Shown in pieces: positions 23,375 to 33,990 of a DNA stretch of 64,000 nt (the first letter of the stretch is position 1; every line of letters starts with the position of its first letter). This DNA comes from Leptasterias polaris (lineage: Eukaryota; Echinodermata; Asteroidea; Forcipulatida; Asteriidae): positions 62,001 through 126,000 of the forward strand of contig JAZGTN010000017.1 of NCBI GenBank assembly GCA_037783415.1. Direction: 5' to 3'. The translations under genes were made by a program, and so were the position numbers. The notes beneath the pieces were generated by a model. It searched no databases. It had not been told where the DNA came from and saw only the letters and a list, made by a program, of their open reading frames with translations.

Positions 23375-25943
23375 ATGCGATTCCGAACAAAACTGTGGAC
23401 CGTTGCAGCCTTAATTAGCCTGTTGGCCATTATATCGTTTGCCTACCCCTACAAGTACTTCCTCGGCCGTCGCTATGCACCAACTGAGAGCACGCATACC
23501 ATCCACAGGGATGGACGTCCAGGGAAGGGGTTGGCCCGCGTTAAAGTGACGCCACAGATAATTGAGGTCCCCCCTCGGAAGGATGATGATCCGCCCACTC
23601 AGAAGTTGGTCCCTGTGTCGCTACACTGCAAGAAAGTGTGTACGACGTAAGTTTTTGGTAAAACGGGTCTGGAATTAAACAGAGGCAACTTAAGGCAACT
23701 AAACTGAGCTTGCATCGATCGTTCTGAACGAGGCTCAATGCAAAACCAAATTGTTGTTACATATCGAGAGATGTACATTATTGAAAAACTTGCATTTTGT
23801 CACTTACATAACGAATTATTTCCTGACGAACAACATGGGATTTACGTCACCTGTTTGTCATCTGAATAGAATGTCAACCTTGATGAAGTCAGAGGGTAAA
23901 GAGCCCAATGGGTATAGTTGTCAATATTCTACAACCTTTATTTCCTTTTGACTTAAATTTTTTAAACAAGTTATAGTTTTAATTTATTGTGATTATAAAT
24001 GCATGTCACGTAGCGCCGTCCCCTTTTAGTTCTGTCGTAACTGAGCTGGACTAAAAATCGCGTGCCGATATTGATGCACTGAGACGTTCCTGGATGGGAA
24101 CTGAATTTCTGTACATAGTTTAAATAGAGACGCTTTAATTTTGATACAGGCGTTTTGGTCGAGATTGCTACCCCCTGGACAAAGCCGTTCTAGTCTACCG
24201 GGACAAGGTATCGACCAACAACATGACGTTCCGCCATAACCCCTACCCCATCAACTACGTCCTCGAGCCTCCCGACGTGGTCCTCCCACCCTTCTGGGAC
24301 ATCGACCGGTGCTTTATGGACACAGACTTCCCGGACATGTACCTCATTCCACGGCAAGCCTCGTGTGCCATTGTGGGCAACGGGGGTATACTTTCCGGGA
24401 GTGGATGCGGTCCGAATATTGACCAGCACGACTTCATAATTCGGGGCAACCTGGCCCCAGTCGACGACTACCAGTCAGACGTGGGTAGCAGTACTCAGCT
24501 GATGGCCTTCAACATGGCGATGCTTAACCGGATTTACTCCTCGATTGTCCAGAGCGGACCAACATCAGTGAACGACCGGATTCTCTTGGAGCGTATCAAG
24601 TTGCTGAAGAAGTCCATTTTGTGGTATCCCAAAACTCTAGAAAAACTGCACCAGAGGGAAAAAATGCGTAAACTGAACGAGAAACTGATTGATCATCAGA
24701 ACATGGATGTTCACATGGCTTATAGCTGGAAGCCAATCGCCATAGAGAAGTAAGACGCGGCCAGTTTTAATAGTACATGTAGTTTTAATTGATGCAAATT
24801 CGCTGTTGACAAAATAGACTGTGCAAGTCTCGAGCGTGTTTGAACTTCCGGGACGATGTTTGTTAGTCCCAACCATAATAATTATGGAGTTCTATAGGTG
24901 TTTATTCAAATACTTCATTGCTCTAAAAATCACATCACATTGTTGGGAAAGTAAAAATTAGCCGTGAAATAACATGAAAGTAAAATTAATTTCACAAATT
25001 AACAAAGAAAACCAGAGAATACGACTTGACCTCCGGTTACAATTGTAAACAACTAAGAATGTTGTCCAACTGACGTTCATGTTATTATTCCTAATAGACC
25101 TATGTAGTGGTCGCACAAATTTGGGCGTGATTGGCAAATGGGGTTTCAAAAAAATAATCATCCTCGTCCTCACAATAAATTTTTGTTTTAATACTAATTT
25201 TAACAAAAACATTTGTATTACTGGTGGTAAATACAAATTGTAGACCTTACGGATATTCAAATTTTCAAGAAGATTTGATTTCATGGAAAAATATAAAAGT
25301 CTTCGTTCGAGTTGATTCTCGTTTTCGGTAAAGGCATGCGAGACTTGCAGATTATATAATGAATTACGATTTATTAGCACATTTTACTGACCTATAGGAA
25401 CCGGGCACAATATGTAATAAAAATGTACTAAGAATAATATCAAAAATTACTGTTTAGCAGAAACTGATAGCCAGCCCAAGTGCCGTGTTATTTACATTTT
25501 TGTGACGTTGTAGAATGATATTTGCATTGTAACCTTATTCCGGTAAGCATATATATTTTGTGGGGCCCAGGGTATTCGAACAAAACATGTCATAAGGCAT
25601 TGTTTTCTCTTGTTGTCTGCAACCAATTTATTCCAAACCAATTTATTTATATTCTTCATCTCTCTTTCTTCCCTCTCACAGAGAATTTGGCATTAAAAAC
25701 GTCGCCACCCTCGGCTTGGACATGTTTGCAGTGGCTCGAACATTCTGCTCCAACATGACCTTGTACGGGTTCTACCCGTTCAACAAAGGCCTGAACGGCT
25801 CCAGAATTCCCCACCACTACTACCAAGACATTAAATTCAAGTACCGTACGAGCGTACATGATTTTGTCTACGAATACAACAAGCTGAGATCTCTTGAGGC
25901 GAAGGGAGAGATTAAGATGCAAACCAAGGCGTGCATACCTTGA
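23375..25943 (+). CDS. Alpha-2,8-sialyltransferase-like protein (ST8Sia type), three exons
   Basis: The coding exons are 23,375-23,646, 24,150-24,749 and 25,682-25,943, all with GT-AG borders and consistent phase, giving 377 residues. The protein is predicted to transfer sialic acid from CMP-sialic acid to glycans in the Golgi lumen. It has a short cytosolic tail and one signal anchor (about residues 7-24), the type II topology of GT29 enzymes. Sialylmotif L spans about 163-207 (CAIVGNGGILSGSGCG ... FIIRGNLAP ... DVGSS). The S motif is at about 297-320 (ATLGLDMFAVARTFC, ending LYGFYPF). Motif III is HHYY at 335-338, and motif VS is H350-x4-E355. HHYY and the overall spacing favour the ST8Sia subfamily. 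The PSTG start of a usual S motif is missing (NVATLG instead), so activity and linkage are uncertain. One N-glycosylation sequon is at Asn115. No mutation breaks the frame. Confidence 0.9.
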
Positions 25944-26570
25944 GAAGCACATGAAACAGCAAATATTCCCAAAATGAACTTTTTGAGTTCACCTTTTTTC
26001 ACCAAAAAGTGTTTCTGAAAGTCTTAGGAAGGAAAATATTATTTTCATTTGTGAATGTTTTGTGAAGTTTGGGAAGTTTCGAAATAACAACGCCACAAGT
26101 TTTGACCCAGTTTTTTTAACGATCGGTTCATGATATTAGAAAAATGTACACTCTGGCAATAGACTGTCCGGCCCTGTTTTGACATAATTGTAGGTTGAAA
26201 TAATTAGTTTTGTCCAAGATTGTTGCAATGTCTGTTTTAGGCAATCGACATCTGTTTGGGAACGAGTACCTAAAATAACTATACAGGAGACAAAGATTAA
26301 CCACACAAATTATTGATCTTTTGCTAGTAACTATGATATATGCCACAATTATTAAGTTACTCATTACAAGAATGTTAGATATAACCATATTACTGAGAGA
26401 TAATATTATCCAAATTGGTATAAGTATAAATAACGATGGGGAGAAACTTGCACACCATGAACGGTAGCAACATTAGTTGAAGATTACTCTTCCATATTAA
26501 TAGGGTACATTACGGCTCATGTTGTAGAGCGTAGCAGTATAGGATATTGTGGGGGAGTTGGGAAGGAGTG
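25944..26570. other. Probable 3' UTR and intergenic sequence
   Basis: The sialyltransferase stop is followed by AT-rich sequence with no second gene. An isolated GAGATAATATTATCC near 26,396 matches one arm of the hairpin unit of the array at 1-1693. Confidence 0.4.
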
Positions 26571-26574
26571 TTAA

Positions 26575-27092
26575 GCCTGGGTCACACCGGACTAGTTCTC
26601 AAGACGTCCGAACCCGTCCTAAAAAAATCCTAAAACGGGTTGTAGTCTGGCTAGAACGTATAGATTTGGCCGGACAATGCCTATGTGATCCCGTCCATCT
26701 CGTCTTAATCCCGTCCGCAGTCCATTTATATCAATTTCAGATCGGGTAAAATTGCCCGTTCACCTCAGTCCAAGCCCGTCTTTGGTCAGTTTAAACCGGT
26801 TCGTAACTAGTTCTACTTCGTTCCAAGAACGGCAATTTCCTTCGTATTTTTGTTATGTCCATCTCGTTTTAAATACGTTGCCACTCCGTCTAGACGGGAT
26901 GGTCGACCGAAAATTTTGAGCAGGCTCAAAGTTCTGGAGCACCATTCCGATAAAACCCGTCCAAGCCCGTCCATGAAGATGGTAAACAGACCGTAACAAG
27001 TTGCTACTACGTCCACTCCGTTTGCACACAGTTTAAGCCCGTTTAGCTACATTTTTCACAACGTAGTGAGAACGAGTTTGGTGTGATGGGGC
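26575..27092. mobile_element. 518-bp MITE with TTAA target duplication
   Basis: TTAA flanks both ends (26,571-26,574 and 27,093-27,096). The ends are imperfect inverted repeats: GCCTGGGTCACACCGGAC on the left, and GCCCCATCACACCAAAC when the right end is read inward. The interior is non-coding and rich in CCCGTCC-like words. TTAA duplications are typical of piggyBac and Kolobok elements. The ends differ from those of the piggyBac element at 14.3 kb, so that element is not its obvious parent. Confidence 0.8.
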
Positions 27093-27189
27093 TTAAGGCA
27101 GCAAAATATGCAAACGAACACTGTGTGTTAATTCACTGCTGTGGTCGAACTATGTTTATATTATCCCAAATGCTTGAAAGGCAAGACAT

Positions 27190-27535
27190 GATGTGGTTAA
27201 ACAGGGATAATATTATTCCAAATGCTGGAATGACGGGACATGATGTGGTCAAACTGGGATAATATTATCCCAAATGCTGGAATGACGGGACATGATGTGG
27301 TCAAACTGGGATAATATTATCCCAAATGCTGGAATGACGGGACATGATGTGGTCAAACTGGGATAATATTATCCCAAATGCTGGAATGACGGGACATGAT
27401 GTGGTCAAACTGGGATAATATTATCCCAAATGCTGGAATGACGGGACATGATGTGGTCAAACTGGGATAATATTATCCCAAATGCTGGAATGACGGGAAA
27501 TGATCTGGTCAAACGGGGATAATAGCTTAATGGTA
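27190..27535. repeat. 52-bp tandem array with a 16-bp palindrome
   Basis: Six to seven copies of a 52-bp unit. Each holds the perfect palindrome GGGATAATATTATCCC, followed by AAATGCTGGAATGACGGGAC and ATGATGTGGTCAAACT. The middle copies are identical and the outer ones are degenerate. The core GATAATATTATC is the same as in the unrelated 80-bp array at the start of the window. Confidence 0.93.
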
Positions 27536-28590
27536 AGACATGATGTGGTCGAACTTGGGAGAGATCCTATTACACCTTTGGGGTAACAAACAAACAAAAC
27601 AAACCTAACAAACAAACACTCATTAACTTTGAATTACAGTGTTATCAAAAATTTATTTATTTACAACTCATAATTTGTTTACATTGGAAAATAAATTTTA
27701 TTAATTTAATATACAAATATGGTGAGAAAAATAAATTGCTGTTTAAACTGCTTAATACCAACCAAAAAGAACATGTAGTATAGAAACGAAAAGGTTTTTC
27801 ATGGTCTGACATTTCGACCCTTGCAGAGTATTTCTCAAGGAGAGTTTTTCTCAAGAGCAATTGAGAAAGACTCTGCTTGGGTTGAAATTGCAAATAATTC
27901 CATACACACGATAATCTTCTTTTAAAATTATTCTTTCTTCAATTTGTTAAATTCTTGTGTTTTTTATTTACAATTATAATTACAGATTTGGTTTACACTT
28001 GACCCGTGCAACTAAAACTAAATGTGTGTACAGCATGTCCAAATGGTGTTAAATATTCCTCCAAGTATACAAAATCCTATAAGTTTCAGCAAATAATAGC
28101 ACTTATTTTGGGGGATAAGAACCCATGAGGAAATACATTTAGAAATTAAAAGTGAATAGTAAAATATATAGTTATTTGTTTTGTTTTGCAACGATGTAGC
28201 AATTTTGAGGCTCTATAACTACACTGTACCCTATTTTATGATGATTTGTGTTGGAATTTACTTGAAAGGGAACGGATATCGTCTTCAAATGAACGGCAAA
28301 AAATTTACTTGGTTACAAGTATAGCTGCACAGCTTTCTATCATATAAAGCATTTTGAGAACTTTTTCACTGCGAAGTGTTGTGGTTATGGAAAAAGATTT
28401 CAGTTTTTATCCTCACCAATTTGAATCTGAGACAGTCTGATCTGAGAAACGTATGTGTCATCTCAGATTGTGTATTTCAATTACGAAATATTCTTCCAGC
28501 TTGGACTATATTCGCTCTGGATATTCGGCGATATCTCAAAAACGCGACTACCTTTTGAAACGAGATTTTCACAGGTTAGTTTTATTGTAT
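27536..28590. other. No gene seen
   Basis: AT-rich interval with AAAC repeats near 27,585. No protein-like frame of any length. Confidence 0.5.
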
Positions 28591-28599
28591 AAGCCTATA

Positions 28600-29160
28600 T
28601 ATTAAAAAAAAATCGAACGGATCTAAAAACCAAAGTAATACTATATAAATTGTGTCTTTTAGTTTTTAAATGTATTAATGGTATTGGACCCCAGTATCTT
28701 GTTGATCTTTTACATACGTCTAGTTCCTCCAGAACTACTAGACTTTCATGTGATAGGACTAGACTGCAGCGTGTTTAGTACTAGGTTATGCACTATGGGA
28801 GATAGGGCTTTTTCTGCTATTGCCCCTAAAATGTGGAATGACCTGGATGTCTCTATTCGAGAAGCGCAGACTGTAAATCTTTTTAAATCTAAACTTAAAA
28901 CACACTTTTTTAAGAAAGCTTTTGAGCAATCTCTTAGGTTTTAACTGTAACTATATTGTGGTCATTACTGTCGACTTGTGTTTTCGGTGGGATTTTATTA
29001 TCTTTGTATTTTTCAATTGTAATTTTTGGTAATTTACTTGTACCTTTTTAAATGCTTATCATCTTTGTGCTTTATGTACTTTTTGTGAAGCGCCTTAGAG
29101 CATTTTACAAAAATAGATTTGGCGCTATATAAATGTATTATTATTATTATTATTATTATT
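28600..29160 (+). pseudogene. 5'-truncated LINE: RT C-terminus, 3' UTR and ATT tail
   Basis: The + strand encodes the C-terminal end typical of CR1/L2/Rex-like LINEs: GDRAFSAIAPKMWNDLDVSI, then REAQTVNLFKSKLKTHFFK, ending at 28,944. Just upstream, in another frame, is the preceding block (INGIGPQYLVDLL), so at least one frameshift is present near 28,700-28,790. A short 3' UTR with AGCGCCTTAGAGC and GGCGCTATATAAATGTA leads into an (ATT)n tail near 29,150. It is a dead copy truncated at its 5' end. Confidence 0.85.
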
Positions 29161-30570
29161 AAAGATAAAATATATGATTGTAAACTTGACAGATCAGTGG
29201 TCTACTTTATGTGACTATAGAAAAAGGCCTATTGATGAGAAAACAAAACCTGTGTATTTAAGCTCAATCCGTCATCAGAGTCGGGAGATACCATGCACAT
29301 TTTTCAGAATGTAAACACGTTAATTGTTCTGAACTTTGGTTGTATCAAAATTAAAATTGGGGTCAGCAAATGCCTTTCTTCAGCAGTTCAGACATAATTT
29401 TTTTATGGGAAACTGGTACTGGTATAATATGGTAAATAAATTCGTCATGAAAGGTTTTCCTTTTTTCAAAGCTGAATAAACATATTGAACAATGTTTTGT
29501 AATCAATGCTCATCAGATTAGCCTTTGAAGGCCACCTACTCTAATAAAGTTTTCTTGAACTTGACAGCAGTTAGGTTGAATCCATTTCTCAGGATAATTT
29601 ATTGTTACCTAGTAAGCTTTCATATATTGTCATTTTGGGGGGTCGAAAATCATTGATCCCAAGCTGCAGGTAACAAAACATCCTATTTCATCGTATAAAT
29701 AATAAATACTTGGCTTACTGGCAATTTTAGAATTCTCCATTAACTGTGGTCCACTGGCCACTGCCTAAAAAACCCAAGGAACAATCAAACTTCACTCCAA
29801 GTGGCTCGTATCCCTATTTCATTTGAAATAATGAGTAGTGAAAGACTGTCGGACTTGTGGAAGGACAAGCTAACAAGTTCTGCTGCATGGCCAGTCAGTT
29901 AAAAAAGGGCAAACCCTGACTTTAATTTAACACTCACAGGTTTAACTCCCTGTCTTGTCATTTGTCTATATGTTCACTCTAATCTGGATATAGCTAATTC
30001 TAACCACTGTCAGCACTAACATTGTAAAAGTGTGTGAAAATGTTACACACAAAGTGTTGACCTGAGAACATGAGAGGTCCACATGTTGTAGGAACTAGAA
30101 ACACTGTGGACTTACACACGTCCACACGGTGATTTTTACAGTGTTATGATTTTCCGTAAGTGTACAGAACAAAGGAATGTCCACAGAGTGACTGCAGCAC
30201 AGAGCTGTCTGTGGGTATGTGTGGGTGGGGGGGGGGGGGGGGGGGGGTCAAGAAAGGTCCAACGTGGGAATGGGGACGGGAGTAAAAGCTTTAAAGTACT
30301 ACTGGTAGGTGGGGTCCCGGGTTTTCGTCTTTTTCTTACGTCTTCCCAAGCGAACCTGAAAATACATGGAAAATATTCTTAAATAAACCAATCTTTTGTG
30401 AACTCAATTTCCTTATTGATTGAACACGTTTTAAATAAATTTCAGAAGATGTCACTTGTTGCTGATGCCGTTCAAGCTGGTCTTTAATGGGATAGTAACA
30501 AACTATAAGGCCAAGTAAACAAAAATACCAGTTGATCGTCAGGGTTTTTTCAAAAAGAGGAGGACGAGGG
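29161..30570. other. No gene seen; G tract
   Basis: No supported coding region. A run of more than 20 G lies near 30,222-30,247. Confidence 0.45.
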
Positions 30571-30576
30571 CCCTGT

Positions 30577-33500
30577 TTAGCATCTACAGCAGTTGCTGAA
30601 AAAGTCAAGTACATGCTGAATAGAACAGGTTAAACAAGGGTCATTTACCTGAACTGCATTCAGATTGTCATCAGAAAGTTCATCTTCAGCAAAATCCTCA
30701 AGGACAGTTCGTGTGGTGGTTGCATCCCGATCTATTGCATTAGCAACCAGGTCGTACAATAGAAACCGGTGATCTCCCTCATCTGTATGGTAGACGTTCA
30801 CAATGTAGAAAAAAAAACTTCAATTTTGTGGATATTTCAGTAAGGGAATAACAGATTGGTGAAAGGGTCTCATATGGCGATTTGAGACTGGCAAAATTAA
30901 TATGATCATCAAGTAACTGTTTTTATCCTATAGCATGGCTGAAACTGTCTGGTGTGTATAATGTTTTCTTTGAGGATGAAATTCATTTATTCCAATTCTG
31001 CAAGGATAACCAACTCAATGTAAATTTCATAAAAATAGATAAATTCTAACACAACACGCTTATTATGCTCATATACACACTTTTAAATTGCATAAATCTA
31101 TAAGGCATGTACTGCAAAATGAAAAAAAGTGTTCCTCATAACATTTGATTGAATACCAGTCTTTGACTTTTTCCATGCTTCTTGCAGAGTAATGTATCTG
31201 TAATTTTGTAATTCCAAGTACTAGTTTCCTTTACCTTCCCCGAACTGCCGCTCGTTTTCAAGTTGTGCCAACAAATCGGTCCACTCAAGCATCTCAGAGG
31301 TACTAAGAAAGCTTCCAGCCTTGGCAATGTCTCGATTTAGTTTGTGCAGTTGGAGAACGTCTAGATCTTTCTTCACAGCCTCCGGCTCATTCTCAGGCTC
31401 CTTACTCGGTTGTTCAATCAAAATGTAAGGCGACTCTCCATCTGCAACAACACATGGGGACCAGCGTTCACCAGTGGTTCCCCAGTTCTTTGTAAGGAGA
31501 ACCGCTTTACCTGCATGGCCAGTGAGAAAATCATCTTCATGATGTGTTTATTTTGTTATGGGTCAACAATATTGCCTTCAAGGTCATTGTCTCAAATGGG
31601 TGTGCATTGCAAATCCAGGCCATTTACATACCAGTAACCCTTTTACAGGTCCCCTTAGTATAATATGTAGGTCAATTGCCTCGCTCCTTAAAGTTTGATG
31701 TTTAAGCCTTGTAGAAACTTAGCCAATGAAGGTTTATGTTCGTATGAACAAAATAAGATAATACAAGGCTTTTACAATTGTAATGAGACAATGGCTTTAA
31801 AATGAAATGCCTCCACTCCCCTTTTACTTGTGATTGACATGCAGCATATCCTTTTTACAATAAACAAAAACTGCAGATGTTACCATTTGTTGACATCCCT
31901 GGCATTCTACATCAAAAATGTGTAGCAAAATGTTAAAATGACACCTACCTTTGTCATCCAATGTGAACTTGAACACATGTGGCCTGCTGTGTTCTGCAAC
32001 TAGGTTCAAGCAGGGAATTATCCAGTCACGAAAGTTGACAGTGTTGATGAGTCTCTCAGCTGTTGTGTTCGATTTTTGGTAAGCTTGTGGGAGAAGGGCA
32101 AAGAGCTGGGATAGAGTGTGCACCTTGTGTCGCCACATATGTATGGAAAACCTCGAGAACATTTGGTCAATATCCTCATGGGTGTGACCGACCATAAGGA
32201 AGCTCACCTTCACCTGACAAAACGATGTCAAAAGAAATCACCACTTTAAGCTTACACATAAAATGACTAAATGTCTGGTTTCGTCCGACCATTTTTTGCA
32301 AAAACAAATTGTGCGTTACAAATTGTATAAAAGAAAAACATTGGTTGACTGAGAAGAAACGCCTGTGTACTTTTTAAATTACAACTAATTGTGTTTGTGC
32401 CCCCTTTATGCCCCCAGCCCCAGTTTCCTGAGCCGGGCATACCAAAAAGTGAATACATTCAAATTGTGACTTAAGGTCCAATATATGATTGGTAAAGCTG
32501 GTCTTACTTTGTGTGATTCAATGCATGTAGAAGAAAAACAACTTGTGACACAAATTTGGGCACAATCCGTTGTCGGGGCGCCGAGGAGAAAATATTGAAA
32601 ACAAACTTGCAAATGTTTACCATGTAAACGCAATGTTTTGATTTCGGTTGTTGCAACTGAAATTATAATTTTTTCTCGACTTTGACAACATTCCAGACAG
32701 ATATATTTCTGCCTTTGTCCAATGTCTTCTCGATGGAAGTTTTGAGAAGTGTGCACTTATCACACTTTGAGAAGCGATTCTCCTGGAAAACAATATATGT
32801 GTGCTGGTTTAATATGGAAGCATTTTTTGTATATGTGCTCATTCCGATCTTCTTAAGGATCGCACAATTTACTCGATAGTTACTGAAGATCAAGATACAC
32901 GTTTCAGTATGTTTATTAAGAATAATGTCTTTGAAACAGGTCTACATGTTGGGCTAGCAACTTTATAAGCTTTATGAAAGTGGATGAAAGATTGAAGCAA
33001 CAACAAATTACCTACTACAAGCTCACTAAAGAAAAAACCCCAAATACCTTTGGAATTGCAATGTAAGGGAACTCCCGTCGCCAAAGACGGAAGAACATTG
33101 CTTCCTTGCAGCCCTCTTCTCCAGTAGCAGCCATATCTGATGTCATCATCTGGAAGATATCTCCTTTGGTGAGACATGAAGGCAGATGAATATGGCCACT
33201 GTCTGGAAGCTTGTCTCCATATTTATTTGCATATTCCTCCAGCCAGGCCATTGACTGTGTTGTTTTCTTCTGCAATGTGCCTTTCCTGAAGATATTCGGT
33301 GGTGGAAATTGTCTGGATCCATCTAACAAGAACATAAAACTATCATTTAATACAATGTATAGGTCTACAGTTTATATATATAATATTATCTGAAAGCCAA
33401 AAGCACATAAAGTACATTTGAAATGCAAACGAATCTTGTTTTGTGTCATGTTTTGTTTTGTGTCATGACAAACTTGTGCGCCAAACAGATTGGTTAAAAA

Positions 33501-33990
33501 AAAATTCAAGCCTGTTTCAAGTATAACAAATATACCCATACAAAATCATTCAAGCCCGTTTTCAATGCATTTATCACCATTAATTTTAATAACAATACGG
33601 TTTGCAAAGAACAAATTTACTTCCATGTTTCTTAAGTTACATACCATCTAACATTACATTAGAGTAACTGGTGTGTGTTTTGGATAAAAATTCACAAAGA
33701 AAACCAAAAATGCGTATGCAAATGATGCACAGATCCTTGATGTATCACAAACTTTGTTTTTTTCCTAGTTCATAATAAATAGAACATAAGAAAACATAAA
33801 ACTCACTTTTAAATCTCTTCTTGATTTGGTAGAATCTGGTCTTGGTGATCCCAAGGATATCTCGCCAAGCTGTTGAGCACACCTTCCTAGTGCCAATGAT
33901 GTACACGTAGTGCTGGCTTAGGCCTCGAGACTCGTGATGGTGACTATTAAAGTACTCCAGAATTAAAGGTACCTGCTGTGTGTGTTACGA
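30577..33990 (-). pseudogene. HTHEDID-motif gene (DUF7869-like), minus-strand copy lacking a middle part
   Basis: Exons read leftward. About 33,966-33,815 contains LEYFNSHHQESRGLSQHYVY and KVCSTAWRDILGITKTRFYQ. About 33,320-33,050 contains FPPPNIFRKGTLQKKTTQSM, ending FPYIAIPK. About 32,785-32,710 contains ENRFSKCDKCTLLK. Then comes a gap. Next is 32,224-31,950 with KVSFLMVGHTHEDIDQMFSR and LPQAYQKSNTTAERLINTV, then about 31,511-31,230 (TKNWGTTGERWSPCVVADGE...), then about 30,785-30,650. The VGHTHEDxDQxFSR motif and the domain order fit a large invertebrate family of unknown function, which I recall as DUF7869; it has transposase-like features, but its role is not established. The segment expected between the KCDKC exon and the HTHEDID exon, including IIDGMDQ, is absent here. 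The break at 32,709 falls inside an exon, so the copy is probably not functional. Confidence 0.7.
32709..33963 (-). repeat. Inverted repeat arm 1 (1.25 kb)
   Basis: This is reverse complementary to 40,085-41,334, with only scattered differences by eye (for example a Tyr/His codon change and small homopolymer indels), introns included. Both arms start within the same exon at ATTCTGGAG and end within the same later exon at GACAAAGGCAG. The arms are 6.1 kb apart. Confidence 0.92.

Noticed and set aside
27190..27535. CRISPR-like array
   Set aside because: The units are contiguous tandem copies without unique spacers, in a eukaryotic context.
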